This document shows, in pieces, positions 26,394-34,410 of a stretch of 64,000 nt of DNA. Made by a program: the position numbers and the translations under genes. Every line of letters begins with the position of its first letter. Positions within the stretch are counted from its first letter, which is position 1. A model generated the notes under the pieces. The model had not been told where the DNA came from, did no database searches, and saw nothing but the letters and a program-made list of their open reading frames with translations. The stretch lies in NCBI GenBank assembly GCA_964007875.1, contig CAXGAH010000013.1, positions 4,374 to 68,373 of the forward strand. Direction: 5' to 3'. Source of the DNA: UBA1275 sp002323515 (GTDB taxonomy: Bacteria; Bacteroidota; Rhodothermia; Balneolales; Balneolaceae).

Positions 26394-27143
26394 ATGAAGG
26401 TACTAGGCATCGATATTGGCAGCTATGGTATCAAAGGCGCTCTTGTAGATACGGTGAAGGGAGAGATTATATCAGGGAAAAAATCTACCGACAAATTAGA
26501 AGATACCCGTCCTCATAAAATTATTTCTAAAGTACATAAACTGGTCAAAAAATTTGATTGGAAAGGCCCAATAGGTTGTGCATTTCCCGCGGCCATTCAT
26601 AAAGGGCGAGTGTTATCAGCCTCTAGAATAGATACGGCTTGGGTCGATGCCGATGCAGAACATGTATTTAGTGAAATTACTGGCTGTCCAGTACGCCTTA
26701 TAAATGATACCGACGCTACAGGTATTGCCGAAATGACCTTTGGAGTTGGCAAAGGCTACCGAGGAACGGTCATCGTTTTGACAGTAGGAACAGGGATTGG
26801 GTCATCAATTTTCGTTGATAATATACTTGTACCAAATACAGAGCTGGGTCTTATCGAATTAAAAGGTATTAGCATAGAAGAACGAGCATCGAATAGGGCA
26901 AGAAAGGAAGAAGGAATTCAGCGAAAAACATGGGCAAAACGACTTCAGTTTGCCTTACAATATTACGAAAAGCTTTTTCACCCCGAACTTTTTATCATCG
27001 GTGGTCAGCTTAGTAAAAAAGCCGATAAAACCTTTCCCTACATGAAAATTAGCACAAGGTTAAAAGCGGCGGAATTTCAAAACAATGCCAGTATTGTGGG
27101 TGCTGCGTATTATGCGGCTTCACTAAGTTCTCGGGGTAATTAA
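26394..27143 (+). CDS. ROK-family kinase, polyphosphate glucokinase-like
   Basis: 249 residues with the ROK/actin-like ATPase fold. The phosphate-1 loop is GIDIGSYGIKGALVD, the catalytic Asp lies in LINDTDATGIAEM, the second phosphate motif is VLTVGTGIGSSIF, and IPNTELG-type glucose contacts read VPNTELGLIELKG. The compact length and the pattern of these motifs resemble PpgK-type polyphosphate/ATP glucokinases rather than long ROK repressors; there is no HTH and no Cys-rich ROK zinc motif. Phosphodonor preference (polyphosphate or ATP) cannot be read from sequence. It sits 11 bases after secA and overlaps the DUF456 gene end by four bases. Confidence 0.82.
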   Translation: MKVLGIDIGSYGIKGALVDTVKGEIISGKKSTDKLEDTRPHKIISKVHKLVKKFDWKGPIGCAFPAAIHKGRVLSASRIDTAWVDADAEHVFSEITGCPVRLINDTDATGIAEMTFGVGKGYRGTVIVLTVGTGIGSSIFVDNILVPNTELGLIELKGISIEERASNRARKEEGIQRKTWAKRLQFALQYYEKLFHPELFIIGGQLSKKADKTFPYMKISTRLKAAEFQNNASIVGAAYYAASLSSRGN

Positions 27144-27631
27144 AACGAACTAGCCACCCACCTGATAAGTTCGGTTCCGTAATACCAGCAAAGGATTAAG
27201 GCCACTATCAATTTAATACCGCTGGCTGCCATAAATCCTAAAAATGAACCCCAAGCTGCCTTAAGGGCTTGCTCTTGACCTTGGCCCCCCATCATTTCAC
27301 CCAGAAATGTGCCTATAAGTGGCCCGATAATAAAGCCTATTGGAGGGAAGCCAATACCGACTATGATCCCGAGAAGACTACCCCAAAAGCCATAGCGAGT
27401 CCCACCGGTTTTTTGGCTGGTCCAAGCAGGTATAAAATTGTCGAGCACAGAGAATAACACAATAGCAATGGCCCATCCCCAAATAAATGCAGAAGAAAAG
27501 GGCGCAATGGTCCACTGCATAATTAAAATTCCCAATAAACTGATCGGTAAACCAGATACTACTGGTAAAAAAGATCCAATAAATCCGAATAGGATTAATA
27601 ACGCGCCAAGGATGAGTAAGAGTAATTCCAT
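27140..27631 (-). CDS. DUF456 family membrane protein
   Basis: 163 residues with four to five hydrophobic segments beginning LLLILGALLILFGFIGSFLPVVSGLP, which is the DUF456 opening. Two glycine-rich helices (SLLGIIVGIGFPPIGFIIGPLIGTFLGEM) resemble the glycine-zipper repeats of this family. It is an inner-membrane protein of unknown function. It converges on the ROK kinase with a four-base overlap. Confidence 0.85.
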   Translation of the reverse strand: MELLLLILGALLILFGFIGSFLPVVSGLPISLLGILIMQWTIAPFSSAFIWGWAIAIVLFSVLDNFIPAWTSQKTGGTRYGFWGSLLGIIVGIGFPPIGFIIGPLIGTFLGEMMGGQGQEQALKAAWGSFLGFMAASGIKLIVALILCWYYGTELIRWVASSF

Positions 27632-27773
27632 ATGAACAGGGGTTTTAGGCCTTACCTACACAAACGATTTACTTACCCAAAGGTTGCATTGGGCTTGCGG
27701 TCGAAGTTAGGTTTAGCTATAATCTAAGCTACTGCTATATTTTCATAAATAAGACTAACCTAATTTTGACATT

Positions 27774-29471
27774 ATGAGTATGAGTATCACCTCAGCGGGC
27801 ACCTTAGAGCCCCAGAAAAACGACTTTTTTGGGCATCCAAGGGGCTTGTCTACCCTCTTTTTTACCGAATTGTGGGAGCGTTTCAGCTATTATGGTATGC
27901 GCGCTTTACTGGTACTTTTTATGACAGCAGAGGCCATTGGTAATAATCCTGGCTTGGGTTTATCGGTAGGTGAGGCCACCGCTATTTATGGTCTTTATAC
28001 CTTTTTCGTTTATATGTTATCACTTCCTGGTGGTTGGATTGCTGATAATATTTGGGGGCAACGAAAAGCAGTATTTATAGGTGGTATTATCATTGCCATG
28101 GGGCACTTTAGCATGGCAGTCCCGACAACAACTTTTTTCTTTATTGGATTAGCACTTATTGTTATTGGCACGGGATTGCTAAAACCAAATGTAAGTTCAA
28201 TGGTGGGCGATTTATATCCCGAGGGCGGTGCAATGCGCGATGCGGGCTTTTCTATATTTTATATGGGGATTAACTTTGGTGCTATATTAGGACCATTATT
28301 ATGTGGTCTTCTTGGTGAAGGGTATAACTGGCATTATGGATTTACATTAGCTGGTTTTGGTATGATTCTTGGTCTTATTTCTTATAAAATTGGAGGAAAA
28401 TATTTAGGAACAGCTGGTGATCTTAAAGTAGATGTTGATCCTGATACCCTTACCAAGCGAAGCAAGATTTTTTACACAGTAGTTTCCATCATTGGCGCGC
28501 TTATTGTATTACTAGGCTTCTTAGTTAGATCTGGTGCTATTGAACTTGCTTTGGAATCATTAGCAGGTAATTTAGGACTGGTTGCAGTTGTAATTACCAT
28601 TGCGTTTTTTGGGTATATCATATTTTTTGGAGGGCATACAGGAGAGGAAAAAAAGCGCCTTGGTGTCATTTTTTGGTTATTCATCTTAGCGGCTATTTTT
28701 TGGAGTGGTTTTGAGCAAGCTGGTTCTTCGTTGAATATTTTTACGGCTGAACTAGTGAATCGTTCTGCAGGACCTAGTGTATATTTGGGGGGTATTGGAG
28801 CCCTCATGTTAACGGCTCTGTTAGCTATTCCACTTTGTTATTATACTTATAAAACATGGATTCGTGAGGATATTTGGTCGGTAGCTAAAATTGCTGTCAT
28901 GTTTACTAGTGTAGGCCTGCTAGGGTTAGTTTATTGGATGCTGAGCCAAGTGGGTAAAGGTTGGGAAATCCCTGCTAGTACGCTACAGCTAATTAACCCA
29001 TCTTTCATTGTGATATTTGCTCCTATCTTTGGTTTTATGTGGACATGGTTAGCTAGTAAAAATGCCAATCCGTCTATACCTATGAAATTTGCTTTAGGTC
29101 TTCTAGGCCTATCTGCAGGTTTCTTTGTGCTTGCATGGGGATCTGCTAATGCCTCCAATACGAATTTGGTTTCACCAGCTTGGCTTATTGTAATGTATTT
29201 TTTACATACGGTTGGTGAACTTTGTCTATCACCTGTTGGACTATCTTCGATGACTAAGCTTTCTCCTAAAAGTCGGGTAAGTCAGATGATGGGTATATGG
29301 TTTGTGGCAGCGGCACTTGGAAACTTAATTGCTGGTTTGGTAGCGGGACAGTTAGAAAATCTTGCCCCTGCTAGTCTATTCCAAGCAGTAGCACTATTTG
29401 TAGGGGGTGGCGGGGTAGTTGCTATTTTAGCGGCCCCATCAGTGAAAAAACTAATGGGAGATATCGAATAA
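27774..29471 (+). CDS. POT (PTR2) family proton-coupled peptide transporter
   Basis: A 565-residue inner-membrane transporter of the major facilitator superfamily with about 14 hydrophobic helices. The proton-coupling ExxER motif appears as TELWERFSYYGMRALL in helix 1. The second family signature appears as FSIFYMGINFGAILGPLLCG, and a late helix has ELCLSPVGLSSMTKL. POT proteins import di- and tripeptides driven by protons. The gene stands alone and converges on glpF. MSIT four bases downstream is a possible alternative start. Confidence 0.95.
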   Translation: MSMSITSAGTLEPQKNDFFGHPRGLSTLFFTELWERFSYYGMRALLVLFMTAEAIGNNPGLGLSVGEATAIYGLYTFFVYMLSLPGGWIADNIWGQRKAVFIGGIIIAMGHFSMAVPTTTFFFIGLALIVIGTGLLKPNVSSMVGDLYPEGGAMRDAGFSIFYMGINFGAILGPLLCGLLGEGYNWHYGFTLAGFGMILGLISYKIGGKYLGTAGDLKVDVDPDTLTKRSKIFYTVVSIIGALIVLLGFLVRSGAIELALESLAGNLGLVAVVITIAFFGYIIFFGGHTGEEKKRLGVIFWLFILAAIFWSGFEQAGSSLNIFTAELVNRSAGPSVYLGGIGALMLTALLAIPLCYYTYKTWIREDIWSVAKIAVMFTSVGLLGLVYWMLSQVGKGWEIPASTLQLINPSFIVIFAPIFGFMWTWLASKNANPSIPMKFALGLLGLSAGFFVLAWGSANASNTNLVSPAWLIVMYFLHTVGELCLSPVGLSSMTKLSPKSRVSQMMGIWFVAAALGNLIAGLVAGQLENLAPASLFQAVALFVGGGGVVAILAAPSVKKLMGDIE

Positions 29472-29528
29472 ATACAGGCATTAGTTATATTGTAAATTAA
29501 CCCGATAATCTATGGTATAACTCAAGTA

Positions 29529-30257
29529 TCAAATCACTAGATATACTGTAGCAGCAAGTACTCCCCCTAGTAGTGGACCTAGAATGGGGATCCATCCATA
29601 GGCCCAATCACTGGAACCCTTATTTGAAATAGGTAGAATAGTGTGGGCTAGGCGTGGGCCAAAATCTCTTGCGGGATTGATTGCAAAACCAGTAGTTCCA
29701 CCTAAACCTAAACCGATACACCATACAAGAAAAGCAATGGGTAAGGCTCCAACCGATCCCAAACCAATGGGGGTATTTGAGGTATTCATTAACTGTCCAT
29801 CGCTTATATAAAACACTACAAAGACGAGTACAAAAGTTCCTATAATTTCCGAGATCAGGTTGTTGAAAGACGATCTAATAGCCGGTATAGTACTGAAAGT
29901 GGCGAGAATTATGGAGGAATCGTGAGTCTCTTCATAGTGGTCTTTGTACATAAGCCAAATAGAAGTTCCGCCTAAGAAAGCTCCAAGAATTTGTGCGATA
30001 ATATAGCCAGGAACTTCTGCCCAAGGAAATTCGCCTGCTGCAGCTAGCCCTATGGTAACTGCTGGATTTAGATGAGCTCCTGAATATGGACCTGCGACTA
30101 CTACACCGGTAAAAACGGCTAGTCCCCAACCAGTGGTAATGACTAACCAACCAGAATCATATCCTTTTGTTTTGGGTAATAAAACATTTGCTACAACACC
30201 ATTTCCTAGGATTAATAGTAAGAAAGTAGCTATAAACTCAGCAATTAAAGGGGTCAT
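29529..30257 (-). CDS. glpF: Glycerol uptake facilitator GlpF (MIP/aquaporin family)
   Basis: A 242-residue six-helix channel protein. The two half-helix NPA motifs are SGAHLNPAVTIG and GFAINPARDFGPRL; the Asp after the second NPAR is typical of glycerol-conducting aquaglyceroporins rather than pure water channels. It should admit glycerol for GlpK. glpK lies 1.16 kb upstream on the same strand, but an integrase remnant and a lipoprotein gene lie between them, so glpF needs its own promoter. The 193-base region just upstream holds five GGTGATA repeats. Confidence 0.94.
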   Translation of the reverse strand: MTPLIAEFIATFLLLILGNGVVANVLLPKTKGYDSGWLVITTGWGLAVFTGVVVAGPYSGAHLNPAVTIGLAAAGEFPWAEVPGYIIAQILGAFLGGTSIWLMYKDHYEETHDSSIILATFSTIPAIRSSFNNLISEIIGTFVLVFVVFYISDGQLMNTSNTPIGLGSVGALPIAFLVWCIGLGLGGTTGFAINPARDFGPRLAHTILPISNKGSSDWAYGWIPILGPLLGGVLAATVYLVI

Positions 30258-30321
30258 AATATAATATTTTTTTGTTTAATATATATTTGTTTTTATTACA
30301 TTTAGTATTTGTATATATAGT

Positions 30322-30429
30322 GGTGATATACGGGTGATATATTTACCATACATAGGTATACTCTTTAGTTGATTTACCGTAATGGTGATACTCATGGTGA
30401 TAATTTATACTCTATAAAATGTGGTGATA
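30322..30429. repeat. Five direct GGTGATA repeats upstream of glpF
   Basis: Exact copies of GGTGATA start at 30322, 30333, 30384, 30396 and 30423, all on the plus strand. They form two pairs with 11 and 12 base spacing (about one helical turn) and a single copy. The background is very AT-rich. They lie in the 193 bases between glpF and the integrase remnant, so they could be operator half-sites for glpF or part of an old recombination site. No binding protein is known for them. Confidence 0.6.
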
Positions 30430-30450
30430 CGTTAACTTGATATTAACTTA

Positions 30451-30756
30451 CTAACTATAAGTAAAAAAAGAACTACCTACTAAGTAAGTAGTCCTTTCTG
30501 TCCACCGGTCATGTTTATACAGAAAAACCAATGCTGATAGCGCCTGATTTTGGGTGGAAGCGGCTACGTTAACTTCATTTACCAGGTAATTCAAATACTT
30601 TTCCACTTCGGAGGCGCCCATTTCGATAGGGTGTGTGGTGTTGTGAAAGTAAATATATCGTTTAATCCACCCGATATAAGCTTGCTCTGTTTTATAGCTA
30701 TAATTTCTCCTCCTTATTTCTCTACGGACTTGTGTAAGTAATTTACTGGCTGCCAT
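30451..30756 (-). pseudogene. Remnant of an integron-type tyrosine recombinase (N-terminal SAM-like domain only)
   Basis: A 101-codon frame. Residues 1-85 match the core-binding (SAM-like) domain of integron integrases and related tyrosine recombinases: LLTQVRREIRRRNYSYKTEQAYIGWIKRYI, then AASTQNQALSALVFLYKH. After VFLYKH the sequence loses similarity and the frame ends within 17 codons. The catalytic domain with the R-H-R-Y residues is absent. The tail overlaps a terminator-like hairpin, which supports truncation. It lies between glpK and glpF. Confidence 0.8.
30463..30492 (-). terminator. Terminator-like hairpin after the integrase remnant
   Basis: Read on the minus strand, arms ACTACTTACT (30492-30483) and AGTAGGTAGT (30481-30472) can pair with one G-T pair and are followed by TTC and a T7 run (30469-30463). 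The loop is very short, so the inner pairs probably open. It would end transcription of the remnant strand before glpF. Confidence 0.45.
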
Positions 30757-30957
30757 ACTGTTGATTCTTTTGTTAATAGCTCTATATTGTATGACCGATC
30801 AGAGTGGAATTCCTTACAAAAATTATTAGACGAACTTTTGTTCGCCTATACATTTAAAAAGTTGGTTACAGTGAGCAAGAGCGGTGCATTCCTTGTATCA
30901 TCCGAACAATATACATTTCCTTCTGTTCGCTTAATAATATGTTATGCTATTGGGAGA

Positions 30958-31383
30958 ATGAGAAAGCTTACTCACTTGTTAATACTCATCTTTCTAGTAT
31001 TCCTTACCAAAGGATGCATAGATAGCTGTCTATATAGTGGTTGTGAACCAGGAATATACTTAACTATCAAAAAAGAGTTACCCGATACAACTATTCAAGT
31101 TGAGGACAATTTAGAATTGAATCTAAAGGAATATTTTCAACTTGGTGAAGGAGGTTCAGGCGGTAAATTTGCAGGTTATCCTATTATTCAGCCCTTAGGA
31201 ATTGATACCAACATAGCCATATTTTCGTATGACTATCGAAAAGATCGACATGGTGAGCAATTCTCTATTAGTGGTAAATTAACTGGAAATACTGAAGTTG
31301 AACTTGAAATTTCGTGGGACGGTGGCCGAGATATAGCATACCGCGATGTATCATTTGTTTTAAATGTAAATTCAAACCAATAG
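30958..31383 (+). CDS. Putative lipoprotein with one cadherin-like/Ig-like domain
   Basis: 141 residues from the ATG at 30958. The open frame extends upstream to 30787, but the part before 30958 does not look like protein. A signal sequence with a lipobox (FLVFLTKGC) precedes about 115 residues that resemble a small beta-sandwich: TIQVEDNLELNLKEYFQ, a middle glycine-rich turn, then ISGKLTGNTEVELEISWDGG and a closing SFVLNVNS. This pattern recalls cadherin-like or dystroglycan-type repeats, but the assignment is weak. It lies on the opposite strand between glpK and glpF and may be cargo of a lost integron-like element. Confidence 0.6.
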   Translation: MRKLTHLLILIFLVFLTKGCIDSCLYSGCEPGIYLTIKKELPDTTIQVEDNLELNLKEYFQLGEGGSGGKFAGYPIIQPLGIDTNIAIFSYDYRKDRHGEQFSISGKLTGNTEVELEISWDGGRDIAYRDVSFVLNVNSNQ

Positions 31384-31413
31384 CATAACAGATAATTTTA
31401 CTAGGTTAAGAGT

Positions 31414-32910
31414 CTATGAGTGATTTGTCCAAGCTTGAACTGAATGGATAGCCTTATTCCATCCTTCAATCGATTTTGTAATTTGAGTACTTTCAGATTC
31501 AGTTTTGAAACATTTATCCATTGCCCATATAGTTTGAATTTCTTCAATATTTTCCCAATATCCAACACTTAAACCAGCCAAATAAGCGGCGCCTAGTGCA
31601 GTCGTTTCTACGCATCTTGGACGAATCACATCGGCTCCCAATAGGTCTGCCTGAAATTGCATCAGCAGATTATTAGTGGTGGCTCCTCCATCTACCCGAA
31701 GTTCTTTTATAGATATTCCTGAATCTGCCTCCATGGCTTTTAATACATCATAACTTTGATAGGCCATGGATTCCAAGGCGGCTCGTGCGATATGAGATTT
31801 GGTAGTGCCACGTGATAAACCAACGATCATGCCACGTGCTTCTTGATTCCAATAAGGCGCACCCAACCCCGCAAAAGCCGGAACAAAATATACTCCATCC
31901 GTATCTGAAGATTGCTTTGCTAAGATTTCTATTTCGGATGAGTTGTGAATCATTTCCATCCCATCGCGAAGCCACTGAACAACGGCGCCTGCAATAAACA
32001 CACTGCCTTCAAGTGCGTAATGAAGTTCACCATCTATTTTCCACGCAATAGTAGTTAGAAGATTGTGTTTTGAAACGACAAACTCTGGACCAATATTCAT
32101 GAGCATGAAGCAGCCAGTTCCATAGGTATTTTTAACCATTCCTACTTCGGTACACATCTGCCCGAAAAGAGCAGCTTGCTGATCGCCGGCAACTCCTGTA
32201 ATAGGAATACTATGTCCAAAAAATTGCTCACTTGTTCTGCCTAAGTCATCGCTTGATTCCATTACTTTTGGCAGCATCGGTGAAGGAATACCAAACAGTT
32301 TTAATAACTCTTCGTCCCATTTTTGGTCGCGTATGTTATAGAGCATAGTTCGAGAGGCATTGGTTACATCGGTTACATGGGATTGCCCTTCTGAAAATTT
32401 CCAAATAAGCCAACTATCAATAGTGCCAAAAGCTAGATGTCCTTTTTCGGCTAGTTTTTGTGCACCAGGCACCTGCTTTAAGATCCACTCCACTTTTGTA
32501 GCGGAGAAATAGGCGTCTATGACCAGACCCGTTTTCGATTGAATCTCTTGGAGTCGTCCTTGTTCTTTTAGTTGGTTGCATCGTTCTGATGTTCTTCGAT
32601 CTTGCCAGACTATGGCATGGTAAATGGGCTGCCCCGTTCTTTTATCCCAAACGACCGTGGTTTCTCGTTGATTGGTAATTCCGATCGCAGCAATCTGGTT
32701 TCCTTTGATGTGAGCGATACTCATCACCTCCATTGCAATACTCAGTTGACTTGACCAGATCTCGTTTGCATCGTGTTCCACCCATCCGGATTGGGGAAAA
32801 ATTTGGGTAAATTCTTTTTGTGCCATAGCCACAATACTCCCTTTTTTGTCAAAAAGTATAGCGCGAGAACTTGTAGTGCCCTGGTCTAGTGCGAGTATAT
32901 AGGAATGCAT
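31414..32910 (-). CDS. glpK: Glycerol kinase GlpK
   Basis: 498 residues, standard length. It phosphorylates glycerol to sn-glycerol 3-phosphate with ATP. FGGY-kinase signatures are clear: LALDQGTTSSRAILFD at the N-terminus, GWVEHDANEIW, the glycerol-contact segment TNQRETTVVWDK, VAGDQQAALFGQ, YGTGCFMLMN and a closing GGATTNNLLMQFQADLL. The regulatory GXGX-type contacts were not examined. It is upstream of glpF on the same strand but separated by 1.16 kb of foreign-looking sequence. Confidence 0.97.
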   Translation of the reverse strand: MHSYILALDQGTTSSRAILFDKKGSIVAMAQKEFTQIFPQSGWVEHDANEIWSSQLSIAMEVMSIAHIKGNQIAAIGITNQRETTVVWDKRTGQPIYHAIVWQDRRTSERCNQLKEQGRLQEIQSKTGLVIDAYFSATKVEWILKQVPGAQKLAEKGHLAFGTIDSWLIWKFSEGQSHVTDVTNASRTMLYNIRDQKWDEELLKLFGIPSPMLPKVMESSDDLGRTSEQFFGHSIPITGVAGDQQAALFGQMCTEVGMVKNTYGTGCFMLMNIGPEFVVSKHNLLTTIAWKIDGELHYALEGSVFIAGAVVQWLRDGMEMIHNSSEIEILAKQSSDTDGVYFVPAFAGLGAPYWNQEARGMIVGLSRGTTKSHIARAALESMAYQSYDVLKAMEADSGISIKELRVDGGATTNNLLMQFQADLLGADVIRPRCVETTALGAAYLAGLSVGYWENIEEIQTIWAMDKCFKTESESTQITKSIEGWNKAIHSVQAWTNHS

Positions 32911-32985
32911 AACAGTTGAGTTTGGTTAAAAAGAGTGCGTGGATTATTGTACTAAAAATGATCCAGATAAAATAAATAAAAACAC

Positions 32986-34410
32986 GTGAAAGAGTCTTCA
33001 AATAGTACAGATAAAGAACCCATTGCTGCCATAGCTACCCCCATTGGGGAAGGCGGGATTGCGGTGATTAGAGTTTCGGGGAGGGGAGCTATTGCGAAGG
33101 TGCAGGAACGGTTCAAGGGAAAAAATATAGGTACAGCATCATCGCATACCATTCATTTTGGGCGCCTTGTTGATGAACAAGGCCGCTTGGTAGATGAGGT
33201 TTTGGTGAGTTTATTTCATTCACCTAGAAGCTACACAGGGGAGGAAACCGTAGAAATTTCTTGTCATGGGGGTATTCTGGTGACCCAGCGGGTGTATGAA
33301 ACTTTGTTGGCTACAGGCATTAGGGCCGCAGAAGCCGGAGAGTTTACTCAACGTGCTTTTTTAAATGGCAAATTAGGCTTAGAACAAGCTGAAGCCGTAG
33401 CTGATCTAATTCATGCTAGTAGTGCAAAAGCAGTTGACGCCGCGAATCAGCAGTTATCTGGTAGTTTGGGAGCCTATGTAAAAGAATTTAGGCAACAAAT
33501 TATTGATGCGACCGCGATGATTGAACTAGAATTAGATTTTATAGAGGAGGATGTTGAATTTGCTAATAAGGAACAGTTGCAACAGCTGTTACAGGATGTA
33601 AAGACGGCCATTCATAGGTTATTAGAAAGCTATGAGGCTGGTAGATTGGTTAAAGACGGAATTAAAACAGTGCTCATTGGTCGCCCCAATGCAGGTAAAT
33701 CAACACTTTTAAATGCTTTGGTAGGGATTGATCGAGCGATTGTTACCAATATAGCTGGGACCACAAGAGACACTGTTGATGTAGAATGGAATCACGGCGG
33801 GTTATTATTTAGGCTTATTGATACAGCTGGTTTACGTGAAACAGAGGATCGCGTCGAAGCCGAGGGAGTCCGGCGCAGCCAAATGGCAGTGAAAGAAGCA
33901 GATGTAATAGTTTATTTAAGGGATTTGAATGAGCCCTTTACCACTGATGAAATAAGTGAGATTGAACATTTGCAAGCATCGGCAACGGATAACCCATTTC
34001 TCTGTATCGGAACCCAATATGACCGATTAACTAAGGCTGAACAGCAAGCGCATGAAGAGCGCGCCATCAGTGAGGAAAACGATTGGAGTAGTGTTGAAGA
34101 TCTGCATATATCTGCGGCAACTGGCGAAGGTTTACAGGAACTAAAGGATCGCATTAAAGAGGTCGCAATGAGTCAGGCCCATTTCGATGGTGAATCTCTA
34201 CTAGTTACTTCTTCTCGACACAGAGATGCCCTTGAAAAAACATTGAATCATGTTGAAGCCGCTCTCAACGGATTAATGAGTGGACTAACGGGTGATTTCC
34301 TAGCGATAGACCTACGTGCAGCCTTGCAGAGCCTAGGGACCATAACAGGGGAAATTACCAATGAAGATATCTTGGATTCTATATTTTCTAGGTTTTGTAT
34401 TGGGAAGTAG
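32986..34410 (+). CDS. mnmE: tRNA modification GTPase MnmE
   Basis: A 474-residue protein that with MnmG places the cmnm5 group on U34 of certain tRNAs, using tetrahydrofolate. The N-terminal folate-binding domain begins IAAIATPIGEGGIAVIRVSG. The G domain has GRPNAGKSTLLN (G1), TNIAGTTRDTV (G2), DTAGLRETED (G3), and a C-terminal CIGK motif required for catalysis. The start is a GTG at 32986; the next Met is far inside, so this start is needed to include the folate domain. The divergent glpK start is 75 bases away. The photolyase ATG directly abuts the stop. Confidence 0.96.
   Translation: MKESSNSTDKEPIAAIATPIGEGGIAVIRVSGRGAIAKVQERFKGKNIGTASSHTIHFGRLVDEQGRLVDEVLVSLFHSPRSYTGEETVEISCHGGILVTQRVYETLLATGIRAAEAGEFTQRAFLNGKLGLEQAEAVADLIHASSAKAVDAANQQLSGSLGAYVKEFRQQIIDATAMIELELDFIEEDVEFANKEQLQQLLQDVKTAIHRLLESYEAGRLVKDGIKTVLIGRPNAGKSTLLNALVGIDRAIVTNIAGTTRDTVDVEWNHGGLLFRLIDTAGLRETEDRVEAEGVRRSQMAVKEADVIVYLRDLNEPFTTDEISEIEHLQASATDNPFLCIGTQYDRLTKAEQQAHEERAISEENDWSSVEDLHISAATGEGLQELKDRIKEVAMSQAHFDGESLLVTSSRHRDALEKTLNHVEAALNGLMSGLTGDFLAIDLRAALQSLGTITGEITNEDILDSIFSRFCIGK

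Noticed and set aside
30831..30844. CGAAC-TTTT-GTTCG hairpin upstream of the lipoprotein gene
   Set aside because: The five-base stem is too short to assign. It could be chance or part of a lost recombination site.
31384..31413. attC site after the lipoprotein gene
   Set aside because: No RYYYAAC/GTTRRRY core pair was found. GTTAAGA is close but fails at the last base and has no partner.
20237..33000. Expected rpmH-rnpA-yidD-yidC-mnmE block
   Set aside because: mnmE is 11 kb away and yidD is not in the window. This is a common rearrangement among bacteria and not a finding in itself.
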